Source: Paragyromitra xinjiangensis (lineage: Eukaryota > Ascomycota > Pezizomycetes > Pezizales > Discinaceae). From it: 64,000 nt of DNA. Below the pieces are notes generated by a model, which worked only from the letters and a program-made list of their open reading frames with translations, was not told the origin of the DNA and searched no databases. Positions 13,601 through 24,908 of this stretch are shown piece after piece. The stretch lies in contig JBCAMK010000001.1 of the NCBI GenBank assembly GCA_038503065.1, positions 2,170,001-2,234,000 of the forward strand, in the 5' to 3' direction. The position numbers and the translations under genes were made by a program. Position 1 is the first letter of the stretch, and each line of letters begins with the position of its first letter.

Positions 13601-13741
13601 TCCCGCATTCGAGTGATAATTGTAATTACTAATCGGGAAAGCATCAAAAAAGTCATAACTAACATCTCTGGTATTACGGGCACTCTGACTCTACCAATAA
13701 TACTCGGCATTCAAATGGGTATATTTCCGTTTATAGACGTC
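10615..13741. other. Long gap with one decayed frame
   Basis: About 3.1 kb without an intact gene. The first 400 bases are the leader and promoter of the PH-domain gene. Between 10.9 and 12.7 kb I see only short random frames. The decayed coding remnant at about 12.74-13.37 kb is listed separately. The sequence next to 13741 is the 3' side of the TPR gene. Confidence 0.4.
12736..13370 (-). pseudogene. Decayed coding remnant with several frame breaks
   Basis: Reading the minus strand, an open stretch of about 98 residues (13233-12937) contains text of protein-like composition, for example SPQFTLYDPDSLQPFSPTYN. It stops at a TAG just after GFDNFF, but a shift of two bases continues into GHGYLYRLSGENLEDNAEDT, and a further one-base shift in a run of four C continues into VFINETKYDAITKILKNWDL before a final stop at 12736. 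Upstream, a one-base shift in a T run joins IPIHKRPF to the same text. Repeated loss and recovery of coding-like text in one direction suggests a degraded gene rather than introns, since no good splice pairs lie at the breaks. I do not recognise the family. It may simply be chance. Confidence 0.35.
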
Positions 13742-15550
13742 TTAAGCCGAAGCTTTTACACCCACTCGATCTAGCCATTCATGTCCAAATATTCCTTCAT
13801 CAACAGCTTCAATGATCACGTCTTTTACAGCCTCATTCAACGGTATTCCTTTCAGTAACTCTCCATTTCCCATTTCAAACGCCACCATCGCCTCCTTCAC
13901 TATCGCCTCATTCTTCACCCTCTCATCGTTCCCCTCCAGCCTCTTTGCACCCCGGTAGTAAACCCCTGCATTCTTTAGCAATAACTCTCTGCTTCGAATC
14001 GCAGCAGGGATATTGATCTTTGCTCTCAATATTTCCACATCTCCGCGTGCGATATTAATCTCAGCTTTCAAAGGTTCTAGCTTTGCGGCGGATGATAAAC
14101 TTTGCGCGGCGAAAGCATAATGTTTCCAAGACAACGCGAGAGCTGGCTCAGTCCCCTGTTCAGCGATTGTGGCGGCGAGCTGTATGTGGGCATCTGCTTT
14201 GTCACAGAGCGCTTGGAAATGCGTTGACACTTTCCATCCCGTGGACTCATCGAAAGCTCTACGGATAGATGTTTCCCAGGCCGCTAGATTAATAACGCCG
14301 GATTTGAAGGAAGCCTCTGCGAGAGCTACGGCGAAGTTTGCGTTTGCGAGGGCGGCTTCTTTTTGTCGTTCTGTTTCTAGGGACAGTGGGAGGATTTTGG
14401 ATTCGAATAGTGAATTTGCGATACCCTGCGCCCAGGATAATGGTTTCCCTAAGCCCTCCGCAGCAAGTGGGCAAAACGTCGCACACGCTTCCATTTCTGC
14501 CAATGCTGTGTCAAGAAGTTGGTCTTTGGTAACAGGAGTTTGGATCATTGCCCATTGCCCAGGCTCACTTCCGGAATCTTCATCCATTTGCTCATCTTCG
14601 CCTTCGTTTCCGGCTTCAGTAGGGAGAGTATCTCTAGATTCTGTTCTAGTGGCCTCTTCCGCTTCCTCTCCCATGCGCACATCTTCTTGTGTTTGCTGAT
14701 TTCCCGGATTCAGACTGACTTCAAGGGCAGCATATTGTGTTTCTTGTATGCGGAGACATTTCTGAAATATTTCCACAGCCTCGGTCAGTAGTTGCGCGGC
14801 TTGTATTTTAGCTTCAGCTGGCGCAGTTCTGTATTCGATGAGAGCTTCGGCGAAGCTACAGAGAACCTGTCCAGTATTACTAGAGAAATATATTAATACC
14901 CAAAATTGCAGACACCGAGTGGGTTACTTACAATAGTGCATCTTCACCTTCTGGATTCAGTGCTAGGCAATGGCGGTGACCTTGCAAAGCCTTTTCAAGC
15001 AGCAGTCTCGAAGCGGCATGAGAGGGGCAGAGTAATTCCGGAGATTGAGCTAGTTGGTACTGAAGGCGTGCGCTATGATCGCCTAGCGATTAGGACCAAT
15101 GTGCTAGGGAAATAGATAGGAAGTCCTATATACCGGTTGTAAGCTGCATCAAATGAATTCGGATCCTTTTGTAGAGCCGCTTCATAACTTTCGATAGCCT
15201 TCATATAGAATCTTCCTGCCTATTTCTCCTCCAAAGGGAAGTTAATCCCGTTCTCAGAAAGAAGGGTGGTTATTCCCTGAAGATCCACGAACCTTGAGTT
15301 TATCTCCTGGCCTCCAGCGATCTCCAGATTCTTCAAACTCAACTCCAACTGTATCGCTTGGTCAGCTATAAACTGGATCCCGAATACAAGCGATTTCCCA
15401 TACCATTCAGGAACTCGTCGGCGGTTTCTAGCACCTGCCATCAAGTACAATTCATTAGTAGATACCATGGTTTTAGATATGAAACCTAAAAAATGTTACC
15501 TTCTTTTTCTTCTTATTACTCCGTGTGGGCGGTAATCGTCGTTTCGGCAT
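13742..15550 (-). CDS. TPR-repeat protein of a conserved fungal family, function unknown
   Basis: Six exons on the minus strand: 15550-15500, 15434-15404, 15348-15293, 15219-15134, 15072-14932 and 14879-13742, giving 500 residues. The short early exons are supported because the junctions rebuild a continuous family-like text: basic start MPKRRLPPTRSNKKKKK, then VLETADEFLN, then VGVEFEESGDRWRPGDKLK, then AGRFYMKAIESYEAAL with KDPNSFDAAYNRARLQYQLA, and NPEGEDALFNTGQVL across the last junction. The AYEAAL / FDAAYNRARL pattern is a tetratricopeptide repeat near residues 40-90, and further helical repeats fill the protein. An acidic stretch (near residue 190) separates the two halves. Lysine-rich N terminus suggests a nuclear or nucleolar location. 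Similar proteins are labelled only TPR-domain protein in other fungi as far as I recall; I considered the Rpl4 chaperone Acl4 and the translation factor Ett1, and neither matches well. Confidence 0.85.
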
Positions 15551-16291
15551 GTTGTTTCCTGGAGTAATCTTTTCTGTGAGAGGTCTCTGACGCTTACGAC
15601 GGGAGGGGTGAAGTGACTAAATTGAGCGATCTGATTCTGAATATACGAGATTGCGAGATGATCTTCTTATATCCCAATAGGTACCCACCCAAGCTATTAG
15701 AGAGACTCCTATCAGTGGACTGAATATCGAAACGGGTAATGTCTGAAGTGGGGTGAGGCTCTGCGGTAGCTGCGGCTGAAAATTAGAGTTTTTGCCCCAC
15801 CTATGCCAAGAGCCCGAGTCAGCCTGAAGAAGTGCAAAATCCTCTAAGATTTGGTTCTTCCTTAAAAGTACACATTGATCAGCCTATCGTTGAATGGGAA
15901 CTACATGTAAAGGTGATACTTGGGCACCAACTCACAAATCCGAATATAAAACCTATAACCCTAACCCACTGCATAGCGATAACTTGCCCCTTAGATCTTG
16001 AATGCTTCTTATTGATGCTTGAGATTTTCGTTGTGAGATTTATCTGAATTATTTGTGGTGCCTTCATAAACTATTGCATACAAAACGCAGTCTATGATCA
16101 GACTCAAAACATTTCTTGCGACAAGCAAACCTAAAGTGTGCCAAATTAAAAACAGAAAAACATACCCATACTCCACACCTATCATTACTGTTAATAACAG
16201 TGACCGTTCCCGGGCCGGAGACCTTTGTCTTCTGGGAATATCGATCAACTCATACAAAGACGCCCTCGTAACCCACAACGTCCCTCCGGTT
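15551..16291. other. Intergenic between TPR gene and NNF1
   Basis: No gene seen. The first part is the promoter of the TPR gene and the last part the 3' side of NNF1. It holds one TACATGTA palindrome at 15902-15909. Confidence 0.4.
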
Positions 16292-17071
16292 TCAATCTAC
16301 CATCAGATCCGTATCCTTTAATACCACCTTTCTCCCCTCGTTAACTACTCCCACAGCACCTTCCAGATGTCCCAGGTTACTTTCCAGAACCTTCAGCAAT
16401 TGCTCTATCTCTCGTCGCTGATCTTCGATTGCCGACATGAGCACCGTATTTTCGGATTGAACTGCAGAGATACGGGATGAAACTTGCTGTTGTGCAGCGA
16501 CTAGTAAGGGGGTGAGCTGTGCCGTTAAAATGACGTCTGGCGGCAGGGTGGACGGTCTAGTGTTCATCAACAATTTCGCTCTCCATCATCGACACTTAGA
16601 GGGACGTACGATATTGGTTTCTCTCCCGGTGGGGCCTTTGCTCTCCTTTCTTCGGCTTCTTTGGTCAAGATATCCAGTTGGTTTAGGCTTGAAACAACAT
16701 GTCGCTCCTTCAAGATTATTTCGTATTCCCTCTACATGCTCATGTAGCCGTCAGCTATGGCAAACTCACTTCATTGCATCCTAAAGGGCCAGACAAACCT
16801 TAGCGGAGCTCTCCCAAAACCCACACATCTGCTCCCAAGCGTTCCGCAGCACCTCCGGCGCGCGTCTTGCTGGCGTTGGGAAGCATTTCGAGAAGTTTTC
16901 GTACGAACATGTTCTAATCGAGCGATCAAGGGCGATAGTGAATATTTTCCGTAGTTGTGCCGCACGAACTCCCTCTGCCTCTTCCGCCTCTTCCACCTCT
17001 GCTGACGAGGGTGGCTCGTTGTTTGGTGCGGGGCCTGACGGGACATTTTTGGATGTTGAGTTTGACGACAT
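16292..17071 (-). CDS. NNF1: Kinetochore protein Nnf1 (MIND/Mis12 complex)
   Basis: Predicted subunit of the MIND (Mis12) complex that links centromeric chromatin to the Ndc80 complex at the kinetochore. Three exons on the minus strand: 17071-16799, 16731-16610 and 16556-16292; 219 residues, close to the usual size. After a disordered acidic N terminus the signature RKIFTIALDRSIRTCSYENF followed by CFPTPARRAPEVL and WEQMCGFWE is typical of fungal Nnf1/PMF1 proteins. Exon 2 restores the expected REYEIILKERHVV helix and the LNQLDILTKEAEERR coiled coil. The C-terminal exon is helical (QRREIEQLLKVLESNLGHLE). Intron 1 has a CTGAC branch point; both junctions keep the frame. The assignment rests on the CFPTP motif and overall helical layout. 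Confidence 0.85.
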
Positions 17072-17192
17072 TTTTGGCGGGGTTCGTAGTTAATCGAATG
17101 TCGCGTTTGGCGACGCGTTGTAACCCTTGTGTTCTAAGAAAACTTTACTGGTAAACATCAAGTAGGAAAAGCTGGGACTGTTACCACCAACT

Positions 17193-17283
17193 GGTCGCAT
17201 GGCCCAATGGCAAGGCGCTTGACTACGAAGCCCACAAAGGCGATGGCATCAAGAGATTCCAGGTTCGACCCCTGGTGCGATCA
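17193..17283 (+). tRNA. tRNA-Arg (ACG), with a 19-base intron
   Basis: The acceptor stem pairs GGTCGCA with TGCGATC, followed by discriminator A at 17283. The anticodon stem CTTGA/TCAAG encloses loop CTACGAA, so the anticodon is ACG (arginine, CGU family after A-to-I change). The T arm is CCAGG-TTCGACC-CCTGG. A 19-base intron at 17229-17247 sits at the canonical place one base 3' of the anticodon and contains a GCC...GGC hairpin. Without it the gene is 72 bases and identical to the copy at 21978. Confidence 0.95.
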
Positions 17284-18110
17284 TTTAGTGAATGAGCTTT
17301 TTTTACCCTTCTCGCGACGGGTATCGCCATAAATGCTTTTGTATCTTTATGTAAAGATGGTTCCTTTGCGAAGCGAGTCACTTAGAATTATCAACTACGC
17401 GATCAAACTATCGTTCCCACCCTTCCTACCCTATACATTCCGCAACGCTAATCTATAGGTTGTCTCGAACCAGCCTCTAGGGCCAATGGCTTGGTGATGT
17501 GAACACAAGAAACGCACTAAGCCTAATTGGGTTTGATTCGAGACAAATTCATAGGTGAGTTTTCGTAATAACATTTACCTTAGAACTACATGTACCTTTA
17601 GTGTATTAAGGTATATGAAGCAAACAACTGGGAATATATTATCTGATACCTACGGTCAACTTCTCAGATACTCCGGCCGCACTAGGGTCAAGCCTAGGGT
17701 TTCTTATGAACTTTATAGTCCCTGTAGTCAAATGCCTTGTTATTAGGCTATGAGACCTCGAAATTTATATACCAGTTATATTTACGGTAAAATCTTATTA
17801 AATCTTGTATCTAAGCATAATTAGAGGGCCATCTCGTATTCTAAACCTTCGGATATGTTGTGGGCTGGTCCCTGGACGCAGTCGGATATGGGAAGTTTTG
17901 ATATCATAGCGTATCACTCGGCTTCTATATAACCCGTTTGGCAGGAATAATATCGAGCAAGGCTAGGACATAAGGTGGTGCCGCTCAGACGAGAAAAAAG
18001 GGGGGGTTATGTTAAACTAATCATAAGCGTGAATAAGATCTACATACGGAGACATCAGGATGTTATTCTGGCATTTCCCTATGAGCAAAGTATTCTGCAG
18101 TAAAAAAAAA
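17284..18110. other. Intergenic between tRNA-Arg and the esterase gene
   Basis: No gene seen. A T-rich tract (17298-17305) just after the tRNA is a likely RNA polymerase III stop. One TACATGTA palindrome is at 17587-17594. AT-rich sequence precedes the 3' end of the esterase gene. Confidence 0.4.
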
Positions 18111-19176
18111 CTACTTGAGTAGGAACTTGGCGTGGTAGTTTACATGGTCCCCCGCAAAACTCGAGATGAAGAAGTAGCTGTGATCATAATCCTACGTCCC
18201 AGCTGATGTTAACTTGATGTTTGCTTTTCTCTACTGCTTGGGAGAGGATCCGAGAGATAAAAAATAAAAGGAACATACCTCCTGGTATCTCACTGTAATC
18301 CCTTTCTCCACACCTACTTCCCTTGCAGCAGCCTCAAAATTCTCCGGCAGTAATTGTCCGTTCTTATAGAAATTATCTCCAGTGCCAACATCAATCAGGG
18401 TCTCAAACGGGCCCTTCCACTTCTTCAGCAGCTCTGTGGCGTCATACTCAACCCACTTGGATTTATTCTCGGCACCGAAGTAACCCGTGAAGGCCTTTTG
18501 GCCCCAGGGGCAGTTGATCGGGTTGGTGATAGGAGCCAAGGCAGAGACCGAACGATATTTTCCCGGATTCTTAAGGAACTAAATAACGCTTAGAAGTAGC
18601 CTTGAAGAAAAGGCTTAAGGACTTACCAATGTCAAAGCTCCATGTCCTCCCATCGAATGCCCCATAATGCTAACTCTTTCGCCGTCCAGCACCTCAAAGC
18701 TCTCAAAAAGCGCCTTTGGTAGCTCCTCAGTGATGTAAGTGTACATATTGTAGTTGTTCTTCCATTTCTCCTCTGTCGCATCTATATAGAACCCCGCACC
18801 TGACCCAAAATCCCAGCTGTCGTCTTCACCTTGAATATTTGCGCCTCTGGGAGAGGTGTCGGGGTAGACTACTGCGATATTGTGTTTGGATGCGTAGGCC
18901 TGGAAGAACCCTTTTTCGGCGCAGTTGTCACCGGTACAGGTGAGCCCTGAAAGGAAGAATAGTACTGGGGCCTTAGAGGGGGTGGAAGAAGTTGCAGAGG
19001 GAGGGAGGTAAAGGTTTAGGGCCATTTTGCCCTTAGTTGAGGTGCCTATTATTTCGTTAGCCCTTAACTTAACTTGAGGTTTTGGAGAGGATATAATTGG
19101 AAGACATACTCTCATGCTCGAGTTTTAGGAGCTTTCCCCCAAAGTTGGCGATTGTTGCTTTTGTCTCAAACCCCAT
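18111..19176 (-). CDS. S-formylglutathione hydrolase (esterase D type)
   Basis: Hydrolyses S-formylglutathione to glutathione and formate, the second step of glutathione-dependent formaldehyde detoxification, in the cytosol. Four exons on the minus strand: 19176-19110, 19045-18627, 18578-18279 and 18191-18111; 288 residues, the normal family length. The first exon gives [20 protein letters not shown], matching the family N terminus; intron 1 has a CTAAC branch point. Landmarks of the alpha/beta hydrolase: [14 protein letters not shown] (about 56-69), YPDTSPRG and [19 protein letters not shown], nucleophile Ser153 in [10 protein letters not shown], probable acid Asp230 in DVGTGDNF, and His266 in [16 protein letters not shown]. 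All three catalytic residues are present. The splice before DYDHSY gives Asp where many homologues have Gly, which has no obvious consequence. Confidence 0.94.
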
Positions 19177-19782
19177 TCTTAAGTGAAATGGACGCAATTG
19201 TTGTAGGGATCTTACAGGGCTCGAAACTCCTACTTGGGCTGCAAGTAAGGTAAGTCTATTGAAGACAGAAATTTTGAATATCTTACTAAAGTCTAGTAGA
19301 TATGGGTATTGAAATAGGAATTCTGTTGAGGGGAAAGGTGGGGATGACGTCTTGTATTTACAATCATGGACCGCCAAGGTTCTTTGACGATCTTCAAGAG
19401 GTTTAGGGGAAACATCGGAATTCGGCTGTGGGAGGGAAAGACCATCCATGCAACTGCTCGGTCGTACGATGAACGCATAGAGAGGTATGTGGGGAATCGG
19501 AAGAGGATATGTGTAGTTCTTTAACCCATAAGATTCTTTACTGCACGAGATCACTATTCTTTATTATTTGGAGTTTGTTTCTCTACTATGACTTAGGCTC
19601 ATTGTCGCGTGATAATCTATGCGAAAATCGATGGACTCATCTATAGCCCCAGCGCTAAAATATTTAACACTCGAAGCCTCCGTGACTTCGGGGGAACCAT
19701 GTACTCTCTAGTCGTTGCTGTAGTATGATACAATCGTTTTTCGTACAAAAAAATACAATTACAAAATCGAGGGTTCCTTCAG
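19177..19782. other. Intergenic: esterase promoter and 3' side of DUF5321 gene
   Basis: No separate gene seen. Open frames between 19177 and 19554 on the minus strand are upstream of the esterase start and have no domain; they are best read as leader and promoter. Confidence 0.4.
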
Positions 19783-20607
19783 CTAAGCCCCATAATCTCG
19801 AGCGCTCCGTGGTTGTCGAATTGTCCGAGCTGTTGGCTGCTCAACGTCATTTTTGGCGCTAGAGTGCTCTGCCTTTACGGTCCCACTAATCTCGGAAACA
19901 GGGCTTTCAGATGGCTGCTTCTGCTTCTTTCGAGCCTTTGCCTGCCAGATTGCGTCTTCTTCCTCTATCTCTCTCAACACTACAGGAATCAATTAGCAAC
20001 AATACCCACCAAGAACTCTTCAGATCCTGTATCCTAAGGGGAAAGTATGTCCACTATTGATGGGCCTATATGAATTAGATAGCATACCATCTTCCCAACT
20101 CTTTTCCTCCTTTTCATCTCCGACACCAAGCATCCCCTCTACATCCACATCTTCCCCTTTTTGTAACCTTTCTATAACCTCCTTCAGAACCGCAATCTTA
20201 AAATTTGCACGTCGCATATAGTCATCATGTTCATGCCTCAGAGAAATCATTTGGATTGCCTGGGAGCCGATAAGGAGGAATATAGCCTATCCCAGACTGA
20301 TCAGCCGCCAGGTACATCTCCTTGCATATGACGGATGGAGAAATTGACGGACAATGTAGAAGGTAGCTGGATTCCATGGTTTTAGTCCTTGCGGCACTTT
20401 AGCTTTTGACGCGGACTTGGAGCCTTTCCAATAAATGCTAGGATCCAGAAATCGAGGAAGGAATCTGCTGGACGCCGAAGCAGGAGCTGGGTGCTGTAAT
20501 TGGTGGAGAGCAATTGTGGAGAATTCGGAGTATCCACGGAATACCCCAGAATTCGAAATTGCACCGTCGGAAAGACGAATAAGCGTCCGTAATCGTAGAG
20601 GCGCCAT
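19783..20607 (-). CDS. DUF5321 protein, probably mitochondrial membrane
   Basis: Three exons on the minus strand: 20607-20353, 20286-20088 and 19979-19783; 216 residues. I choose the ATG at 20607 because it opens a basic, acid-free presequence (MAPLRLRTLIRLS) of mitochondrial type; an upstream in-frame ATG at 20697 would add 30 residues. The core matches the ascomycete DUF5321 pattern: GLKPWNPATFYI, then across intron 1 AIFLLIGSQAIQMISLRHE (one membrane span), a helix KIAVLKEVIERLQKGEDVDV, and WED joined across intron 2 to VLREIEEEDAIWQ. The C terminus is a lysine-rich tail. A role in the mitochondrial inner membrane is inferred from the presequence and single span; no function is established to my knowledge. 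The first donor, GTCCGT, is weak. It shares a short upstream region with the divergent EF-hand gene. Confidence 0.85.
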
Positions 20608-20919
20608 GGATGTGGGGTTATCGTTTGGTGGTGAGGAGGGGTTGAGTGGGTTACTTCCGTCAGGTTTTCCTGCAGAGCCTCCTCGTTGTCGTGGCAACCC
20701 ACCAGCAAGTTAGCTTACCCCCGGACGCTCTTGCATGTTTACAGTCGTCTACCTCTCATCCCGAGCTTTCCCACCTTCGTCACTAGAACCTCTCACGACG
20801 TGTTCAATAAAGCCACCAATAACTAGGTTCCCGACCGGAAATTATTCTATTCAATCACCAGATGTTATTCGGAGGATCCGACCTGATGGTTTGTAACTCT
20901 CTCCACTTTGTGAGAATCG
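20608..20919. promoter_or_regulatory. Shared divergent promoter region
   Basis: Only 312 bases separate the start codons of the DUF5321 gene (minus) and the EF-hand gene (plus), so both must be driven from this segment. No TATA element or named operator stands out. Confidence 0.5.
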
Positions 20920-21632
20920 ATGAGGTTAATAGCTCCGCAGGCAAGCACTCGTACGTCGAAACCATCCCCCCTGGGCTACGCTCTCACTCCTCCGGGATTC
21001 AACAATAAGAGTCCATTTTCGACCCGTTCCTCTCCCCGAAGCGTAAAGCGCTCGACCTCAGGAGCATTCACGCAGCTATCAAGCACGCAGATACAGGAGC
21101 TGAAGGAAAGCTTCCAAATGCTGGATAAGGACGGAGATGGCGTCATCGGTAATGATGATCTTGCAGCTATGTTGAGCAGTCTCGGTATATTACACTTTTC
21201 TCAAGAGATCTACCCTTCTTTTCTCCAAACCTCGCTGATGATCCCCGCAATGATCATATAGGTCAAGATCCCACCCCTGCCACACTCTCAGCACACCTCT
21301 CTTCCGTATCAACTCCCTTCAACCTCGCATCCTATCTAACACATCTTTCTCAACACCTCTCTCTTCTCACTCCTGGCCCAGACCTATTGAGCGCATTTGA
21401 AGCCTTTGATGATAACGACGACGGGACTATCAATGTCGCAGAGCTTAGGGAGGCTTTAACAGGTATGGGGGAGAGGATGAGCGAACAAGACGTGGACCGA
21501 GCGTTGAAAGGCTTTACAAAGCGGAGGGCACTCGGGAGGGGAGCTAATAGTAGCGGGAGCTTCGGGGGCGAGGTTTTCAGGTATAGGGATTTCGTGGATG
21601 TCTTGTCTGGGAAGGAGGAAGAGAAAGAATAA
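20920..21632 (+). CDS. EF-hand protein, myosin regulatory light-chain type
   Basis: Two exons, 20920-21184 and 21262-21632, joined by a 77-base intron; 211 residues. A disordered, Ser/Pro-rich N terminus ends in KRSTSGAFTQLS, which resembles the phosphorylatable site of myosin regulatory light chains (basic residues, then Thr-Ser, then a hydrophobic pair). A first EF-hand loop, DKDGDGVIGNDD (residues 69-80), has acidic residues at positions 1, 3, 5 and 12 and so can bind calcium. The intron junction restores MLSSLGQDPT. The second clear loop is DDNDDGTINVAE. Four-helix spacing between the two fits a calmodulin-superfamily light chain; binding to a myosin II IQ motif at the contractile ring is the likely role. 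It could instead be another calmodulin-like protein, since the extended N terminus is long for the family. Confidence 0.85.
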
Positions 21633-21977
21633 GTTTCGGTGAAGGCATTTATGAGAATTGGATGATGATAAAGATGTCCACTTCTAGGTTTGGGATATTA
21701 TTACTGGTTCGGGTGGGATGTGGATAGGGGAAATACGGATATCTAGGAGTTGACTCGTTTTGTTTCATTTGTTTAATGACTTTCCTTTTTTCTCTTTCCT
21801 TACGTTCACACCCACCCCGGTAGATGGATAGAGAATGTCTCTAAATTTTTCGGGGATCTGGCTTTTTCGTTTACTATTCTTCGTTTGTATAGTAGAGCTG
21901 GTTCGGGTTATCGCTTCGTAATTTATTATACCTCTTTTATGTTTATGTAATTAAAATAGGATAATACTCCATCAATC

Positions 21978-22049
21978 GGTCGCATGGCCCAATGGCAAGG
22001 CGCTTGACTACGAATCAAGAGATTCCAGGTTCGACCCCTGGTGCGATCA
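21978..22049 (+). tRNA. tRNA-Arg (ACG), intronless
   Basis: 72 bases with the same mature sequence as the copy at 17193: acceptor stem GGTCGCA/TGCGATC, anticodon loop CTACGAA (ACG), T loop TTCGACC, discriminator A. There is no intron after the anticodon. A TTTTC tract follows at about 22056. Confidence 0.95.
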
Positions 22050-24908
22050 TTCAAATTTTCTTTTGCTCTCATCGCAATAAATTATTTTTCTTGTTGTGGG
22101 CGACCATTTGCCTTCTGCAAGCTTGTGGATCCTAATATCTGCAATACCCAGCGTCCCAAGCCCCCCAAAGACGCCGCTGTGATTTCAGGGCCTATCGCAA
22201 AAAAAAAAATCATCTCACGCTATTCTTTTCTACCCAAAAGAGAATACCCTCGTGCCGACCCAGAACTTTGTCCCATGTGCAACACATTGCAGCTATCCTA
22301 TTTAGCCCTAATCGAGCCATATAAGAATGGTAAGGAAGTCGGGCTAGTATTTTCAAGCGATTGTTCTATTTTACCAGTTATTCCGTAGTTTGTAGCGCCA
22401 AACACCGGGGCCCACGAATTCTGGCAGTTACTTCCAACCTCGCAACAGATAGATAGTAGGTTTTCTTCATATAATATCTCCCTTTTTACGGAGAAACCTG
22501 TATGTTAGAACCGTAGACACGAGGAAAAGTAGAAACATATCTGTCTTGCGCATGCGGTCTCCAAGGATTGGCAACACGCCTTATCTATATACTCATGCTT
22601 ATGTCTCCATCTCATCCTCGAGTCTATTCTAAAGTCACGCTCAAGGAGGTGTTAGGCTATTCGGACGTAGCCTCGAAGAAGGTTGGAGTCGGAAATAGGA
22701 TAGGCGCAGCATTTGGGCATTCGAGGACATTGTACAAATGTAAGTGAGAGAATACTGCCAAAATTTAGATATAAAAGGACCAAGTCTTTTCTACCCCTCT
22801 GAGTGCCTATTATCTCAATAAGTAGAGCAGTGTGTATGAATTATCAATCCATCAATCAACAAGTAGAGCAAGTTTCTGAACGAGTAATAATTTGTGACTG
22901 GTTTCGGACAGGGCCATCCTCGTAATGAAATTGGGGACAAAATGCTGAGTTGGCCAATCCAAGAGATCTTTTACAAGTTCATCGGACTGAAAAGGACGAA
23001 TGAGCTCTATAGAGACGAAGCCACTGAATTTTCGACGAGAATAGGCAGGCCTTCCAATAGGTCAGCCTGGGCTAATATTCACCCCCGCCCAGCCATAAGG
23101 CCAACAGTACATGCAGATGTGATAGGTAACTCTCGAATGGCTAAAATTTGCTGAAAAAACTAAACAGCGGACTGCGATGTGAGGATTTTGTTGATCCCGC
23201 GGGTTCGAATTGATAGGCTCATGTAAAATCTGTAACCTGGATTAAAAACCAAAAAAACAAACAAACATAAGAGCCCAGCTAGGACGAACGCGTATAAAGC
23301 TAGGCTTATCAGAAGGCCTAGTTCAGAATAATGCTAAATCACGAGAGTTATATGGTCGGTGAATACACTATTTCCCGGACTGTATGGAATGCCGGTGATG
23401 GGGACAAGTATAGCTCCAACCCCATACTACCCCACCCGAAAGCTGGTCAAAAGACAAAAAAACGGCCCATAGGGGAACATCTTGAATAGGAGAGAAATAC
23501 CCACTGCGCTACCAAAAACGTATAACGATGTTATCGGCGTCGTTTGAATAGTGACGAAGCTCTAGGCGCCGCTAGACAGAGCTGACCCCTACAAATACCT
23601 ATGCGCCCTTCCTGTACCTACAAGGGTGTTGTAATATTGGGGCACGCAGGGAGGAATAGAAGACTCGATTGCTCGCTTGCTTGAGGTGGGCAGTACGACC
23701 CTATCTAAATAGCTCTCTCAGGTGTCCAAGTGCCCGTATGCTTGGGCGCCTGTCTCTCAATCATTTCCGACCCCGAAGCTACACCCGAGAGGTCACCCGT
23801 ATTAGGAGCTCCAACAAAGGTGAAGTAATAAGATGTGATATTCGTTGCTTAGGCAGAAGGCTTGATATATTCGATACAGAAGAAAAGAACGAAGGGGAGC
23901 CAGAATGCCTTCGCACATATACAGATACCTAGCCAATCAGGCTTTTTCCACCATATCCCTCGAGGTCAGTGCCTCCAGGCCTAAAGCAGCCTTCGGATAA
24001 GAGAAAAAAACTGAATAGCCGCTCGAATAATCAACAACCAAAGAAAGCCAAATCAGCAAGGAAGAGCAAGAAACCTGAATAGTAGAAAAGCCTACGTATG
24101 CTGTAGAAGCCCTACATAGGTGGAGTAAATAACAGAGCCAAACAATAGAGAAAGGCTGGAAGCGGCACGAAAGGAAGTAAATATATCTAACAAAAATCGT
24201 CATAACCCTTAGGGTTGGATACGTAAATAAATTACTACTGCTACTACTACTATCTAACAAAAAGGAGCCTGAAATATTCGAGTGATTACCTATGATCTAA
24301 TGTAACGTCTAAGGGTTCGTATAGTATGATAGCCTAACGAGTATATAGCCTCGGGCAGCAGTGTGCCTATGAAATATTCTAGAAGGTTCTGTGATGATGG
24401 TAATCGGGTAATCTATAGAGAAAACTCGTACGAAGGCGCTAGGGGGAGATGTCATTAGCCATAATACATCCAGCCTTAGGCTTGATTGATTGATTTCCTC
24501 ATTAAGTAAATTCATCCTTTTACATTCTTAGGCATTTTGAGCCACTTTAAAGTAGTTCCTGACTGATGCCTCTTCAGTTTCGGGGTATAATCTCAAATCC
24601 TCACGTAGAGAACTTTGAAGTTCTATTAATGTGTCCAAAACCGATGTCTTCGTTTCTTCGTGCGAGATGCCTTGGTTCCGTCAAATAAATGCTTACAAGT
24701 CAACTGATTTTATAACTACATGTAGTATCCTAGGGCAATCGTATCACGCTGATCGAACCATTGTAGGATGTCATACCAACTAGTATTCGCCTTAGTATGA
24801 ACTTTTATATTCCTTAAAATAAACTAGTTGTATCACATAGTTGATATTTTAAACTGTTATCCATATAGCCCATATTGATTTCAGTCCCTGAGCCTGCTAC
24901 TTACTAAC
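22050..24908. other. Gene-poor AT-rich stretch
   Basis: Nearly 2.9 kb without a supported gene. The open frames here are short, lack domains and show no splice-linked continuation. Sequence is AT-rich with adenine runs (22200, 23250) and short CTA repeats near 24230-24255. A TACATGTA palindrome lies at 24717-24724. It could be old repeat sequence worn down by mutation, but I cannot identify an element or its ends. Confidence 0.4.

Noticed and set aside
17193..17283. Reading the longer tRNA copies as pseudogenes
   Set aside because: The extra 18-19 bases sit exactly at the canonical tRNA intron position and all stems are intact.
22894..23154. 86-residue frame on the plus strand in the AT-rich gap
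   Set aside because: No family, no splice-linked neighbour and no similar coding character around it; a chance frame is more likely.
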